NCBI GenBank assembly: GCA_035764935.1
Contig: DASTYK010000043.1
Span: 1-43,635 of the forward strand
DNA: 43,635 nt
Direction: 5' to 3'
DNA from: Longimicrobiales bacterium
GTDB taxonomy: Bacteria > Gemmatimonadota > Gemmatimonadetes > Longimicrobiales > RSA9
Below, piece after piece: positions 1-9,025 of this stretch; positions within the stretch are counted from its first letter, which is position 1, and each line of letters begins with the position of its first letter. Below the pieces are notes generated by a model. That model had not been told where the DNA came from and ran no database searches. It saw nothing but the letters and a program-made list of their open reading frames with translations. The position numbers and the translations under genes are program-made.

Positions 1-11
1 ATATCCATGAA

Positions 12-133
12 GCGGGCCGGGGCCCGGGGCCCAGGGCCCGGGCCTGGGGTGCAGAGCGGGAACAGGTAACCGACATGCGCACGAACCCGCCTGGATCCCC
101 GGCCCCGGCCCAGGGCCCCGGGCCCCGGCCCGC
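12..133. repeat. Long inverted repeat of GGGCC-rich arms
   Basis: Two arms of about 37 bases made almost only of G and C lie in opposite orientation at 12-49 and 97-133. Read outward-in, they share their first 21 bases exactly (beginning GCGGGCCGGGG) and then diverge. The intervening 47 bases are ordinary sequence. The right arm ends next to the stop codon of the CHAT gene (134-136), so the folded structure could also end its transcript, although no T-run follows. A third copy of the same motif lies inside a peptidase gene at 37910-37945, which makes this a dispersed repeat family. Confidence 0.8.
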
Positions 134-3100
134 CTAACTCACGTCGACTCCCCCACTGACATCGATCTCTGCAACTTCCGAGCGCTCGCGCGTCGGCTGC
201 TTCAGGACGAAATCGGGGTCGCCGTAGTACAGGTAGTTGGTCCAGTCGCGCGAGCCCGCGTCGCGCACGGCCTTGCGGCCGCGCTGGATCGCGTCGTTCA
301 TGGTCGCACCCTGCAACAGCGCGTCATACAGCACACTCGCGAAGGTGCTTGCCGCGATGTCGCCCACCGGCCAGTACGTTCCGATGAAGCTGGCCAGCCC
401 GCCACGCAGGAAGGCCTCTGCCATGCTGGCTGCCGCCTGAACGCGACGCAGCCGCTCGGCGTTGCTCTCGATGCGCGTGGTGCTGCTGCCCGTGTCGCGC
501 GCGTCGCGGCGGCTGCGCAGGCGGGCGGACTCGCACGCATTGAAGAACATCAGCGTCGGCAGTCGGCCGATCGTGGCGAGGTCTGCGCCCGAGAGGACCG
601 TGTCGTCCGCGCACAGGATGCCGCTGCGCACGGGCTGCGCCTCGTCGAACTGTGCGTGCCCTGCGTAGTGCACGGCGTCGTACTTGCCGGACCCGAACGC
701 GTCCAGCAGCGCAGGCCGGGTGGCCTCGCCCTGGTACAGCAGGTCGATCTGGACCCACGCGCGTCCCGCGAACATCTGCTGCACTGCGCGTCCTTCCTCG
801 CGCGCGCCCTGGAGATCGCGAGTCGGGTCGACGACGAGCAGCATGTTCAGGACGTCGTCGTGGATGCGTTCCTCGAGCCACTTGGCGACGGACAGGTTCT
901 CCGCAGCGTACAGGTGGCTCAGTCCCGCACCCGCCGCGGGCATGAAGGCGCTGCTGCCTGCGCCGATGCTCAGTGTTTCCCATGGCACGCGCGCCAGAAA
1001 CGAGTCGTGCACGACGACGAGGTGGTTGCTCGAGAACTGCGGCAGCACCTGCGCGATCTCCGGAGCAAGCACCAGGTCGGCCATCTCCGCACCGGCCGTC
1101 GCGAAGTCCGGTGTCTCGTCGTCGACCAGTGCGCCGCGCACGCGCTCGAAGTCGGTGACCTTCACCTCGCATGTGCCGGTGACGATCGTCGCCTTGCGGC
1201 CGGCAGTGAGCAACGACGAGCGCACCGTGAACTCCTTGTCGCCGCTGCGCTCGCGGCGCACGATCAGGTAGACGGGTTGTGTGCGCGGCAGTGCGCGGGG
1301 GCGGCGCGTATCCGCGGCAACCATGGGCGCGGGAAGCATCACCTCGTCGAACGTAATCTCGACGTCCTCGGTGAGCACCGTGCTGGACAGGCGGAACAGC
1401 TCTTCCTTGAGTTGCGTGTAGCGGGCGGGATCGTTCTCGCACAGCACGATGCGGCGGAACTGGTGGTCGCGATCCGCGTCGCGCAGCCCGCGCAGGAAGC
1501 CGATGAGCAGGTTCCGCAGCCCGCTGGCGGGCGATGCGCCCGACCCACCGCCGAACAGCACCGTGGAGAATTCCTCGACACGCGCGCGCACGAACGTGCG
1601 CATCAGGTTCTCCGCAGCGACCTGCAGCGCCTGGTCCGTGAAGCGGTCGAAGGAGCCGAGCCCCACGAACGAGATGATCTCGGCGCTCAACGGGTGTCGT
1701 CCCGTCGGCAGCATGAAGATCTCGCCGACTTCGCCGTTGAACATGCGCCGCCGGGTCATCTCGCCGATCGCGCCGTCGAGCCGTGCGTCGAGCGCGCTGG
1801 CCGCACCCGCGGGCGCGACGTCCTGGAAGATGCCGAGCGCGATCGCCCGCGTATCGGCCTCCGTGATGCTGCCGAGCGCGAAACGCAGATCGAGGCGGTG
1901 CTGTTTCCTGCGACCGACGATCACCTGCTCGAAGCGGTGTGCGTAGCCGGAGGCGATCGCGGGTGCGGCGGCATCGATGCCGGGTGCGACGGCGAGCACC
2001 GTGCTCTCGTCGCGCGCATCGGGTGCGGCAAAGTCGTCGATGATGTTGCGCAGCTCACTGCGCGGCACCGTCGCACCGCGCTCCACGCTGAACGGCGGGA
2101 TCGCCCGCAGCGCGGACTCGCTCACTACGATCGGCGCGGCGCGTGTCGGCGTCCACGTAGTCGGCAGCTGTGACGTCTCGCCGCGCGCCAGGATGTCCGC
2201 AACGGCGGCAGCGACGATCCGGTTGTTCGCCAGGCTACCGTGCTTCTCGACCACGTACCACGTGCGCACCGCGCCGGGGAGCAGCGCGAGGTCGAGCGGC
2301 ACGGTGCCGTCGCCGTCACGCGTGATGATGTACTCGAACTCGCTGCCGTCGCCATTCGGCCGCATGCTGGTGACGGTCTCCTGGTCGACGCCCGCGATCA
2401 TGTACACGTTCTCGCCCCCGTCGGCGAGGGCAGCGCGGACTGCCGCAACCTGTTCGAGCAGCGGTCTGCGCGGGCGCAGCCGGTCGTCGGGCCAGCTGCC
2501 GGGATCGTACAGGTCGACGTCCGCCCACTTCTCCGGAGCGGGCAGCATCTGCGTCAGGCCGGGGAACGTGTTGAACACCTCGCTCGCCAGCTCCTCCGCG
2601 CTGTTGCCGAAGTCGAGCCAGCCGGCCTTGCGTACCGCGTCGTTGGTCGCGCGCAGTGCGGCGACGGGCGCGAACGAGCCGAAGTTCGGCGTGCCGAGCA
2701 TGATGAGTCGCCGCATCGGTGTGCCCGCGCCGAGGGCGGCACGTGCGACCAGGCCGCCCATGCTGTGCGCCACGATCGACACGCGACCGTGACCGTCCGG
2801 GTCGTCCTGCCTGATGCGTTGAGCGAGCTGTGCACCCAGCTCATCGATGCTCTGGCGCCAGTCGAACGGAAAGAAGTCGGCATCGTAGCCGGCGGAGCGC
2901 AGCCGCAGCTTCAGCTTCAGGTACGAAAAGAGGATGACACCCAGCGGCCGGATCGCGCGGCTCTGCGCGTTGGTCGGCGGCAGTGCGAGCTGCCGCAGCC
3001 GACCCGCGATCACGTCGATCGGGTCGATCCACACCACGTCGTCGAACCAGCCGGCGCGCTCGCGGCCGAGCTTGGAGCCCATGATGCCGGGCAGGATGAG

Positions 3101-3337
3101 GACGCGCGGCCCGCCGCGTACGCTGCGCGCCGCCGCCTGGCGCGCGAGCTGGCGCAACTCCTCGTACTCGTCGCGCCCGAAGTAGTCCTCCAGCAGACCG
3201 GCGTGCTCGCCCGTCTGCAGCGCGATCTCGACCTGCTCGTCGCTCAGCTCCCACTCCGAGTGGCGGAGCTGGTCCTGCTCTGCCGGCTGTGCTGCAGACG
3301 TGCGCCGGGCTCGCTTTGCTGGACGCCTGGATGCCAT
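134..3337 (-). CDS. LCAT/lipase-like hydrolase fused to CHAT protease
   Basis: This 1067-aa protein has three parts. Residues about 77-385 form an alpha/beta hydrolase of the lecithin:cholesterol acyltransferase/phospholipase type. It starts with the LPGIMGS oxyanion-type motif (82-88) and has a nucleophile elbow AHSMGG (Ser192), Asp343 in DGDGTVP and His366 in EKHGSL, a complete Ser-Asp-His triad. Residues about 445-670 have no domain I can name with certainty; the stretch around 555-650 resembles the macro-like N-terminal fold of M17 aminopeptidases. Residues about 765-1045 are a CHAT (caspase HetF associated with TPRs) domain with His894 in HYAGHA and Cys935 in NACES. No signal peptide or membrane segment is seen, so it is probably cytosolic. 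It stands alone in this window; the left neighbour is outside. CHAT proteases often process a partner protein or, as here, may control a fused effector. Both active sites look intact. A defence or regulated lipase role is inference. Confidence 0.88.
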   Translation of the reverse strand: MASRRPAKRARRTSAAQPAEQDQLRHSEWELSDEQVEIALQTGEHAGLLEDYFGRDEYEELRQLARQAAARSVRGGPRVLILPGIMGSKLGRERAGWFDDVVWIDPIDVIAGRLRQLALPPTNAQSRAIRPLGVILFSYLKLKLRLRSAGYDADFFPFDWRQSIDELGAQLAQRIRQDDPDGHGRVSIVAHSMGGLVARAALGAGTPMRRLIMLGTPNFGSFAPVAALRATNDAVRKAGWLDFGNSAEELASEVFNTFPGLTQMLPAPEKWADVDLYDPGSWPDDRLRPRRPLLEQVAAVRAALADGGENVYMIAGVDQETVTSMRPNGDGSEFEYIITRDGDGTVPLDLALLPGAVRTWYVVEKHGSLANNRIVAAAVADILARGETSQLPTTWTPTRAAPIVVSESALRAIPPFSVERGATVPRSELRNIIDDFAAPDARDESTVLAVAPGIDAAAPAIASGYAHRFEQVIVGRRKQHRLDLRFALGSITEADTRAIALGIFQDVAPAGAASALDARLDGAIGEMTRRRMFNGEVGEIFMLPTGRHPLSAEIISFVGLGSFDRFTDQALQVAAENLMRTFVRARVEEFSTVLFGGGSGASPASGLRNLLIGFLRGLRDADRDHQFRRIVLCENDPARYTQLKEELFRLSSTVLTEDVEITFDEVMLPAPMVAADTRRPRALPRTQPVYLIVRRERSGDKEFTVRSSLLTAGRKATIVTGTCEVKVTDFERVRGALVDDETPDFATAGAEMADLVLAPEIAQVLPQFSSNHLVVVHDSFLARVPWETLSIGAGSSAFMPAAGAGLSHLYAAENLSVAKWLEERIHDDVLNMLLVVDPTRDLQGAREEGRAVQQMFAGRAWVQIDLLYQGEATRPALLDAFGSGKYDAVHYAGHAQFDEAQPVRSGILCADDTVLSGADLATIGRLPTLMFFNACESARLRSRRDARDTGSSTTRIESNAERLRRVQAAASMAEAFLRGGLASFIGTYWPVGDIAASTFASVLYDALLQGATMNDAIQRGRKAVRDAGSRDWTNYLYYGDPDFVLKQPTRERSEVAEIDVSGGVDVS

Positions 3338-3403
3338 GAGCAGCTCCGGGAAGGGTTGGCGATGCGGCGCGGGCCCGCCGGCCGGCGGGCCCGTGAAGGT
3401 CTG

Positions 3404-3922
3404 CTAGCGCAGCGTCTCGAACGTGCCGGCCTCGCGGTTCTTGCGCACGTTGTCCCACGGGAACCAGCGACCGCTCATCGCGACGTAGACTCCTTCCGGC
3501 AGCACCTGCACGAAGGAGAGCGCGCTGCCGAGGTTGAACAGCCCGTCGGAGCTGCCGAACGCGTAGGGCACCATTGCGCCGGTGAGCACGATCGTCTTGC
3601 CGCTCATGCCTTTCGCGAGTGCACGCGCCGTGTCCACCATGGTGTCCGTGCCGTGCGTGACGACCACGTGTGATTCCTCGCAGTCGCGGCAGGCCGCGAC
3701 GATGCGCTGCCGGTCGGCCTCCGTCATGTCCAGGCTGTCCATCATCATCAGCGTCTCGATCGACACGTCCAGCCTGGAGCGCCCGAGCTGCAGCATCTCG
3801 GGCAGATGCGTCTGCTTGAAATAGAGCGTTCCGCGCAGCTCGTCGTATTCCTTGTCGAACGTGCCGCCCGTCACGAAAATGCGGATGGCCGGCGGTTCAC
3901 CGGCAGGATGCTCGTGCCTCAT
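3404..3922 (-). CDS. Single-domain asparaginase-like protein
   Basis: The 172-aa product matches only the N-terminal catalytic half of type I/II L-asparaginases. It carries the first-Thr motif VTGGTFD near its start and the second motif THGTDTM in mid-protein; these two hold the threonines used for Asn hydrolysis. The usual C-terminal domain (full enzymes are about 330 aa) is missing, yet the frame ends cleanly, so this looks like a natural short form and not a broken gene. The ATG at 3922 is preceded by AGGGA at a 5-base spacing. A GTG at 3940 overlaps the antiporter stop codon (GTGA) and would add six residues. Either way it is the distal gene of an operon with the K+/H+ antiporter. Whether it hydrolyses asparagine or another amide is unknown. 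Confidence 0.82.
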   Translation of the reverse strand: MRHEHPAGEPPAIRIFVTGGTFDKEYDELRGTLYFKQTHLPEMLQLGRSRLDVSIETLMMMDSLDMTEADRQRIVAACRDCEESHVVVTHGTDTMVDTARALAKGMSGKTIVLTGAMVPYAFGSSDGLFNLGSALSFVQVLPEGVYVAMSGRWFPWDNVRKNREAGTFETLR

Positions 3923-3936
3923 TCCGTTCCCTGTGA

Positions 3937-5685
3937 TCACCCCTCGGGGACGGGCGCAGGCGCACGTTCGTCGGATTCCAGCGTCAGCCCGACCAGCTCG
4001 ACGTAGCCGCCACCCGTCACCTCGTGCGCGACCAGCCGCGCATTGCCGATCTCAACGGTCGCCCCGGCCCGGAGTCTCTCGCGAGGGAGCCGCTGGCGGA
4101 AGAGGTCCGCGATCGTGAGATCGGGCTTCACGTCGATCTCGAGATCGTAGAGCTCCCGCAGGTCGCGGATCCTGGTGTCACCGTGCAACGGGAACTCGCC
4201 CGGCGCCAGCTCCGTGTCCTGCGACTCGGGCACTGCCGCGAAAATCCGATTGACGGCGGGCCGCAGCATCGAGCGCATCACGACGAACACGTGGTCGCCC
4301 GCACGCAGGATGGTGCTGCCGCTCGGTGGAATGATCTCCTCCCCGCGCGCGACCATCGCGACGACCACGCCCTGGGGCATGCCTAGCTCCATGATCGTGC
4401 GGCCGACCGCCGCCGACCTGTCGGTCAGCGTGAAGTCGACGATGTCGCCGTTGACGTGCTTGAGCGACGTGATCTCGAGGCTGACCGGTGGTGTCGCCGC
4501 GAAGGGCAGCTCCAACCCGAGACGACGGGCAAAGGGCGCGAGGGTCATGCCCTGCGTCAGAGCGGACAGCAGCACCACGAAGAAGACGACGTCGAAGATC
4601 AGCTCAGCGCCCGGAACTCCCAGCATGAGCGGAAACGTGGCGAGCGTGATCGGTACCGCCCCCTTGAGACCGACCCAGGAGATCATCGCCAGCTCCCGCC
4701 GGTCGTAGCCGAACGGCGTGGCAGTGAGCAGCACCGCGATCGGCCGTGCGACCAGCATCAGCACGAGCGCGATCAGCAGTCCGTCCCACCACACCGCGAG
4801 CAGTCGGCTGGGAAAGCTGAGCAGCCCCAGCACCACGAACATGACGATCTGGCTGAGCCAGGCGCCCGCGTCGTGGAAGAACAGGATCCCGCGCTGGAAG
4901 ACGATCCGGCTGTTGCCGATGACGACGCCTGCAATGAACACGGCCAGGAAGCCGCTGCCGCCGAGCGCCGCCGCAATACCGAAGCAGATCAGCCCGCTCG
5001 CCGTGATGATCAGCGGATACATCCCCGCCGCTTCCAGGTTGATGCGGTTCACGATCGCGACCGCGCCCCTGCCGACGAGAACGCCAACGATGGCGCCGAC
5101 CACCATCTGCTGCAGGAAGAACCCGACCAGCCCCAGCCCCAGCTCGGTCGTGCCGAGCAGCACCTCGATGATCCCGACCGTGAGGAAGATCGCCATCGGG
5201 TCGTTGGAGGCGCTCTCGATCTCCAGGGTGTTGGCCAGCCGCTCGCGCAGCCGCACCCCACTGGAGCGGAGCACGGAGAACACGGCGGCGGCATCCGTGG
5301 ACCCGACGATCGAGCCGAGCAGCATGCCCAGCAGGATCGGGATGTCGAGAATCCAGGCGGCGGCCGCACCGGTGACGACCGCCGTTATCAGAACACCGAG
5401 CGTCGCCAGCGAGAACGCCGGCTTCCATGTCGTCCGCACCGCGTCCAGCGACGTGCGCAGGCCGCCGTCGAAGAGGATCACGGCCAGCGCGATGGTACCG
5501 ATGCCGTGCGCGAGCACGTAATTGTCGAAGGCGATCCCGCCAATGCCCTCGGACCCGGCAATCATGCCGACGACGAGGAACAGCACCAGGACCGGCAGCC
5601 CGAAGCGCGCGGAGAACTTGCTCGAGCCGATGCCGATCAGCAGGAGCAGTCCGGCAACCAGGATCAGACGGTCGACAGCAAACAT
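3937..5685 (-). CDS. K+/H+ antiporter, CPA1 family (NhaP2/CvrA type)
   Basis: The 582-aa protein has an N-terminal membrane domain of about 12 helices (residues 5-385) with the CPA signatures FDGGLRTS and SNDPMAIF; the aspartate of the latter belongs to the ion path. It is followed by a cytosolic TrkA-C/RCK-C regulatory domain (about 395-475) and a CorC/HlyC-like C-terminal domain (about 495-570). This order and length are those of NhaP2/CvrA potassium/proton antiporters of the inner membrane, which export K+ or Na+ in exchange for protons under ionic or pH stress. It ends within the alternative GTG start of the asparaginase-like gene, so the two are probably co-transcribed. The ATG at 5685 immediately precedes the first membrane helix. 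Confidence 0.9.
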   Translation of the reverse strand: MFAVDRLILVAGLLLLIGIGSSKFSARFGLPVLVLFLVVGMIAGSEGIGGIAFDNYVLAHGIGTIALAVILFDGGLRTSLDAVRTTWKPAFSLATLGVLITAVVTGAAAAWILDIPILLGMLLGSIVGSTDAAAVFSVLRSSGVRLRERLANTLEIESASNDPMAIFLTVGIIEVLLGTTELGLGLVGFFLQQMVVGAIVGVLVGRGAVAIVNRINLEAAGMYPLIITASGLICFGIAAALGGSGFLAVFIAGVVIGNSRIVFQRGILFFHDAGAWLSQIVMFVVLGLLSFPSRLLAVWWDGLLIALVLMLVARPIAVLLTATPFGYDRRELAMISWVGLKGAVPITLATFPLMLGVPGAELIFDVVFFVVLLSALTQGMTLAPFARRLGLELPFAATPPVSLEITSLKHVNGDIVDFTLTDRSAAVGRTIMELGMPQGVVVAMVARGEEIIPPSGSTILRAGDHVFVVMRSMLRPAVNRIFAAVPESQDTELAPGEFPLHGDTRIRDLRELYDLEIDVKPDLTIADLFRQRLPRERLRAGATVEIGNARLVAHEVTGGGYVELVGLTLESDERAPAPVPEG

Positions 5686-5864
5686 TCAGGTCCGGATAAA
5701 TTGTTGCGGCTCAAAGGGCTGCGTCGCCGGTCAGGGACGGTCGCAGCCCATGCTTGCAGGAAGATGCGCGGCAGGTGTCCGGCGGAAAAGTATGCGCGGT
5801 GCAGGGTGGCGGTCCAGTATCGTCTACCCGCCCGCCACGCACGCGCTGCCCGGACGGTGGTCCT

Positions 5865-6467
5865 CTAGGGCCTGCGGGTCCGCAGCGTGCGCAACGCACC
5901 CTCCCACCGCACCATCTCGTCCAGCATCACGGCGGCGGCCTTCTCCTGCACGGGCCCCGGCTCGAAGAGACCCGACTCCGCATCGATCTTTTCCGTGAAG
6001 AACGGGATCGCGACCGCCTCGAAGATCGGCACGAGCTTCAGCGTCGTCGCGATCTGCTTGGTCATCTGCACGCCGCGCGTGCCGGCAGACACACCACCAT
6101 AGCTGCAGAAGCCGAGCGGCTTGTACGCCCACTCGTGCACCAGGTACTGCAGTGCGTTCGCGAGCGGGGCCGGGATGCCGTAATCGTACTCCGGCGTCAC
6201 GAAAACGAATGCGTCTGCGCGCTCGACGCTGCGGCTCCACGCCTTCGTGTGCTCGTGCTCGTAGTGCCGCAGCCGCGGATGACGCGGCTCGTCGAACATC
6301 GGCAGCTTCACTTCGGCAAGATCGACGCGCTCCACCAGGAACGCGCCGTGCTTCTCCGCTTCACCGATGAACCAGTCGGCGACGAGCTCTCCCTTGCGTT
6401 CCTCGCGCACGCTCGCGATCACCACCTGGAGCAGCGGGCGCTGCTCCCCCTCCACGGATTCCTGCAT
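5865..6467 (-). CDS. NADPH-dependent FMN reductase family protein
   Basis: This is a 200-aa flavodoxin-fold oxidoreductase. A beta strand with the FMN phosphate loop (VVIASVREERKG) opens the protein. The flavin-contacting segment FVTPEYDYGIPAPLANAL is characteristic of the FMN_red family, and a later SYGGVSAGTRG loop is also typical. Members reduce FMN, quinones, azo dyes or metals with NAD(P)H in the cytosol; the substrate cannot be read from sequence. I start at the ATG at 6467 because GGAGGGG lies just upstream and the fold begins soon after. A longer in-frame start at 6575 would add 36 residues of unrelated composition. It is monocistronic as far as can be seen, with a 179-base gap to the antiporter. 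Confidence 0.88.
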   Translation of the reverse strand: MQESVEGEQRPLLQVVIASVREERKGELVADWFIGEAEKHGAFLVERVDLAEVKLPMFDEPRHPRLRHYEHEHTKAWSRSVERADAFVFVTPEYDYGIPAPLANALQYLVHEWAYKPLGFCSYGGVSAGTRGVQMTKQIATTLKLVPIFEAVAIPFFTEKIDAESGLFEPGPVQEKAAAVMLDEMVRWEGALRTLRTRRP

Positions 6468-6646
6468 CAGCGAAAATTCCCCTCCGGTGTGTCCGTCGCG
6501 TCTCGAAAGCGCGTTCCGACCGGGAAAGTGGGCAGGTTCGGTGCCGTCGCAAGCAGGAAGGGCGCCGGCCCGCATGGACCGACGCCCTCCGGAGACTGGC
6601 TGCGCGGCGAAGTCGAGACAGCGACGTCAGCTCGCGCGTCCTTCGC

Positions 6647-7537
6647 TCAGCTGCCCTCTGCGGGCGCCTCCGCGATGCTCGTGACCGTGAACTCCAGCGT
6701 CGCGTCCTCGTCCGCGTTCAGGTCGAACGTGTACGGCGTCGCGGGATCGGTCGTGATCACGAACCCTTCGGGCGGCAGGATCGTGATCGTGCGCTCGCCG
6801 GACACCAGGTAGCGGAGCAGCGTGCTGCCGTCCTCGTCCACCGCGATACCGGCTTCATCGTCAATCGAGATCCCGAAATCGGCGAGGGTGACGCCTTCCG
6901 GCAGCGTGACCGTGTCCGCCACGGCAAGATTCAGCGTGATGTTCGAGCTGACCTCGAAATCCGTCGCGTGAATCACCGGGTGCATGACCCACATGCCCGA
7001 GTTGCCCGCCACCTGGCCGAAGCTCTCGGCGACGTCGAAGTCGAGCAGCACGATCGTGTGCCCCTCGGTCCGCACCTCCGCCTCCGGCGGCAGGTTGATC
7101 TTCAGCCCGCTCGACCCGAAGCTCGGCATCTGCAGCTGCCCCGTCGGCGTGCCACACGCGTCGAAGCCGTCCGTCGCGTAGATCTCGCCATCCACCGTTT
7201 CGATGCACCCCTCGGGGATGCGCAGGCGGATCTGGTTGTAGCTGCCGACCGGGACTTCCTCGTCGTCAACGAGCTCGATGAAGCTGTTGCGCAGGTCGAG
7301 CAGATCACCCTCGAAGCGGTCCGTGTCCAGGATGATCGCGCCGATCTCATCATTGTTCGTCATGACCGACACCTGGTCGATCACGACGATCGCCTGCACG
7401 ACGTCGCCAGGTGCGTCGGTCAGCAGTACACTGACCCGCGGCTCCCCTGCGTTGTCGAACGGATCGTCGCCGCAGGCCGCAAGCCCTGCCGTCATCGCAA
7501 GCAGCGCGGCTGCGCCGCGCATCCAGTTGGTCTTCAT
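6647..7537 (-). CDS. DUF4382 lipoprotein
   Basis: The 296-aa product starts with a lipoprotein signal (MKTNWMRGAAALLAMTAG, lipobox LAAC with the modified Cys near residue 21). A DUF4382 domain follows, opening with VSVLLTDAPGDVVQAIVVIDQVSV, which is the hallmark of that family. DUF4382 proteins are secreted or lipid-anchored beta-rich proteins of unknown function, common in Bacteroidota, Gemmatimonadota and archaea. The C-terminal third (from about residue 180) is another beta-rich segment. The start at 7537 is chosen because GAGGAG sits four bases upstream and the signal peptide begins there; an upstream in-frame ATG at 7600 is less likely. Neighbours give no functional link. Confidence 0.85.
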   Translation of the reverse strand: MKTNWMRGAAALLAMTAGLAACGDDPFDNAGEPRVSVLLTDAPGDVVQAIVVIDQVSVMTNNDEIGAIILDTDRFEGDLLDLRNSFIELVDDEEVPVGSYNQIRLRIPEGCIETVDGEIYATDGFDACGTPTGQLQMPSFGSSGLKINLPPEAEVRTEGHTIVLLDFDVAESFGQVAGNSGMWVMHPVIHATDFEVSSNITLNLAVADTVTLPEGVTLADFGISIDDEAGIAVDEDGSTLLRYLVSGERTITILPPEGFVITTDPATPYTFDLNADEDATLEFTVTSIAEAPAEGS

Positions 7538-7682
7538 GATGCTCCTCGTTCGGTTCCGTGCTGCTCGATCCGGTCGCCCACCCGGATCGTCCCGTTTCAT
7601 CAGGACGATGCAACCTCGATGAAGTCACATCGCGGAACCGCGTGCCGGAGGCAGGTATCGTACCGAAGTGTCAGCGAGGCAG

Positions 7683-8918
7683 TCAGTTACGTGAGGCACG
7701 CAGCGTTCTGAGCCGTGCCATCGCGAGGATGCCGAGCGCCGGGCCGGCCGCCAGCATGCTGAACGCGATGCCCCAGCCGAAGCGACTCGCGACCTCCATT
7801 GCGATCCAGATCGAGAATGCCGTCAGCAGAAAGCCTAGCGACGTCTGCAGCGTGAGCGCGGTGCCGACTGCGTGCGCCGGCGCGACTTCCGTTACCAGGG
7901 CGGAGAACTGCGCGGAGTCCGCAACGATCGCGAATCCCCACACGATCGCGACGGCGACGATGACTGCCAGTGGTGCGTCGATCATCCAGCCGACGAGCAG
8001 CGAGCACGTTCCGCTCATTGCCATGGACCAGATCGTGACGCGCTCGCGCCCCATTCGGTCGGCGAATGAGCCGGCCAGCACGGAGCCCAGCCCCCCTGCA
8101 GCAATCACGACGAATGCGACGATGCCGGCGCGCGCGACGCTTGCTGCCGCTGTCACCCCCTGTGCCGTGAATACGTCAAAGAAGTAGACGGCGACGAGCG
8201 ACCACATCGCGTACAGCTCCCACATGTGGCCGAGGTAGCCGCCGATCGCGAGTCGCGTGGGCCGGTCCCGCAGCACGGTACCGACCAGGTGCAGCGAGAA
8301 GCGGCGCTGCGGGAACGCGTACGGACCGTCGCGATAGGCCAGCGCGATGAGCGCCGCCGCCACGAGCGCGCCGATCGAGGACGTCGCCACGACCCACTGC
8401 CAGTCCATGCCGGGCAGTGCGCTCGAGAGGTATGGCATGGCCTTGCCGATCGTGAGCGCGCCGACGACGGTGCCGATCGCGAGGCCGCGAGCGGAGCGGA
8501 ACCACGTCGCGGCCATCTTCATCGCCGGTGGATATACGCCGGCGAGAAAGAAGCCGGTGAATGCGCGCGTGACCAGGGCGGCACCATACCCCGGCGCGAC
8601 GAGCAGTGCGGCATTGGCGAGCGCGGCGAGCACGGCCGACACCGCCAGGTATCGCCGGGCAGGCAGCACGTCGGCGAGGTTGAGCAGTGCGGCGGTCGCC
8701 GTGCCGAGCACGAAGCCGAGCTGCACGACGGTCGTCAGCATCGCGCTCGCACCTGCATCGAGCTGCCAGCGCGCACTCAGTGCGGGGGCCGTGGCTCCGG
8801 CGGTGAACCAGAGGGACATGCCGAGCAGCTCGGCCACCGAAAGCAGGGCGAGAATCGTCCAGCGGTGGGCGTCAGCGTCTCTCGATGAGGACGGTCGGGT
8901 CGTCGTGCTGGTGGCCAT
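7683..8918 (-). CDS. MFS transporter
   Basis: This 411-aa polytopic inner-membrane protein has about 12 hydrophobic segments. The first (TILALLSVAELLGMSLWFTAGA) is preceded by a short hydrophilic tail. A loop between helices 2 and 3 (LADVLPARRYLA) and a loop after helix 8 (FADRMGRERVT) correspond to the MFS signature loops G-x-x-x-D-R/K-x-G-R, the second copy being close to consensus. The substrate is not predictable; related proteins are drug or organic-anion carriers. The ATG at 8918 gives a normal MFS length, whereas the open frame extends 85 codons upstream without family resemblance. It is divergent from the zinc-ribbon gene at 9026. Confidence 0.87.
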   Translation of the reverse strand: MATSTTTRPSSSRDADAHRWTILALLSVAELLGMSLWFTAGATAPALSARWQLDAGASAMLTTVVQLGFVLGTATAALLNLADVLPARRYLAVSAVLAALANAALLVAPGYGAALVTRAFTGFFLAGVYPPAMKMAATWFRSARGLAIGTVVGALTIGKAMPYLSSALPGMDWQWVVATSSIGALVAAALIALAYRDGPYAFPQRRFSLHLVGTVLRDRPTRLAIGGYLGHMWELYAMWSLVAVYFFDVFTAQGVTAAASVARAGIVAFVVIAAGGLGSVLAGSFADRMGRERVTIWSMAMSGTCSLLVGWMIDAPLAVIVAVAIVWGFAIVADSAQFSALVTEVAPAHAVGTALTLQTSLGFLLTAFSIWIAMEVASRFGWGIAFSMLAAGPALGILAMARLRTLRASRN

Positions 8919-9025
8919 GTGCCGCCCAGAGTAGGCGGTCCCAACGATTTCGGGAAGTTTCGCGAATGGAATGGTCCTTGCCCTTTGACTGAGCCAGCAG
9001 CCAACCCTCCGGACTGGAGGCCGTG

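Noticed and set aside
656-2173. Long open frame antisense to the LCAT-CHAT gene
   Set aside because: Its product is His/Arg/Gln-rich without any domain, and the opposite strand has two intact catalytic domains. Long antisense frames are expected at this GC content.
3404-3940. Short asparaginase gene as a truncated pseudogene
   Set aside because: Start and stop are clean, a ribosome site is present, and no remnant of the second domain exists downstream.
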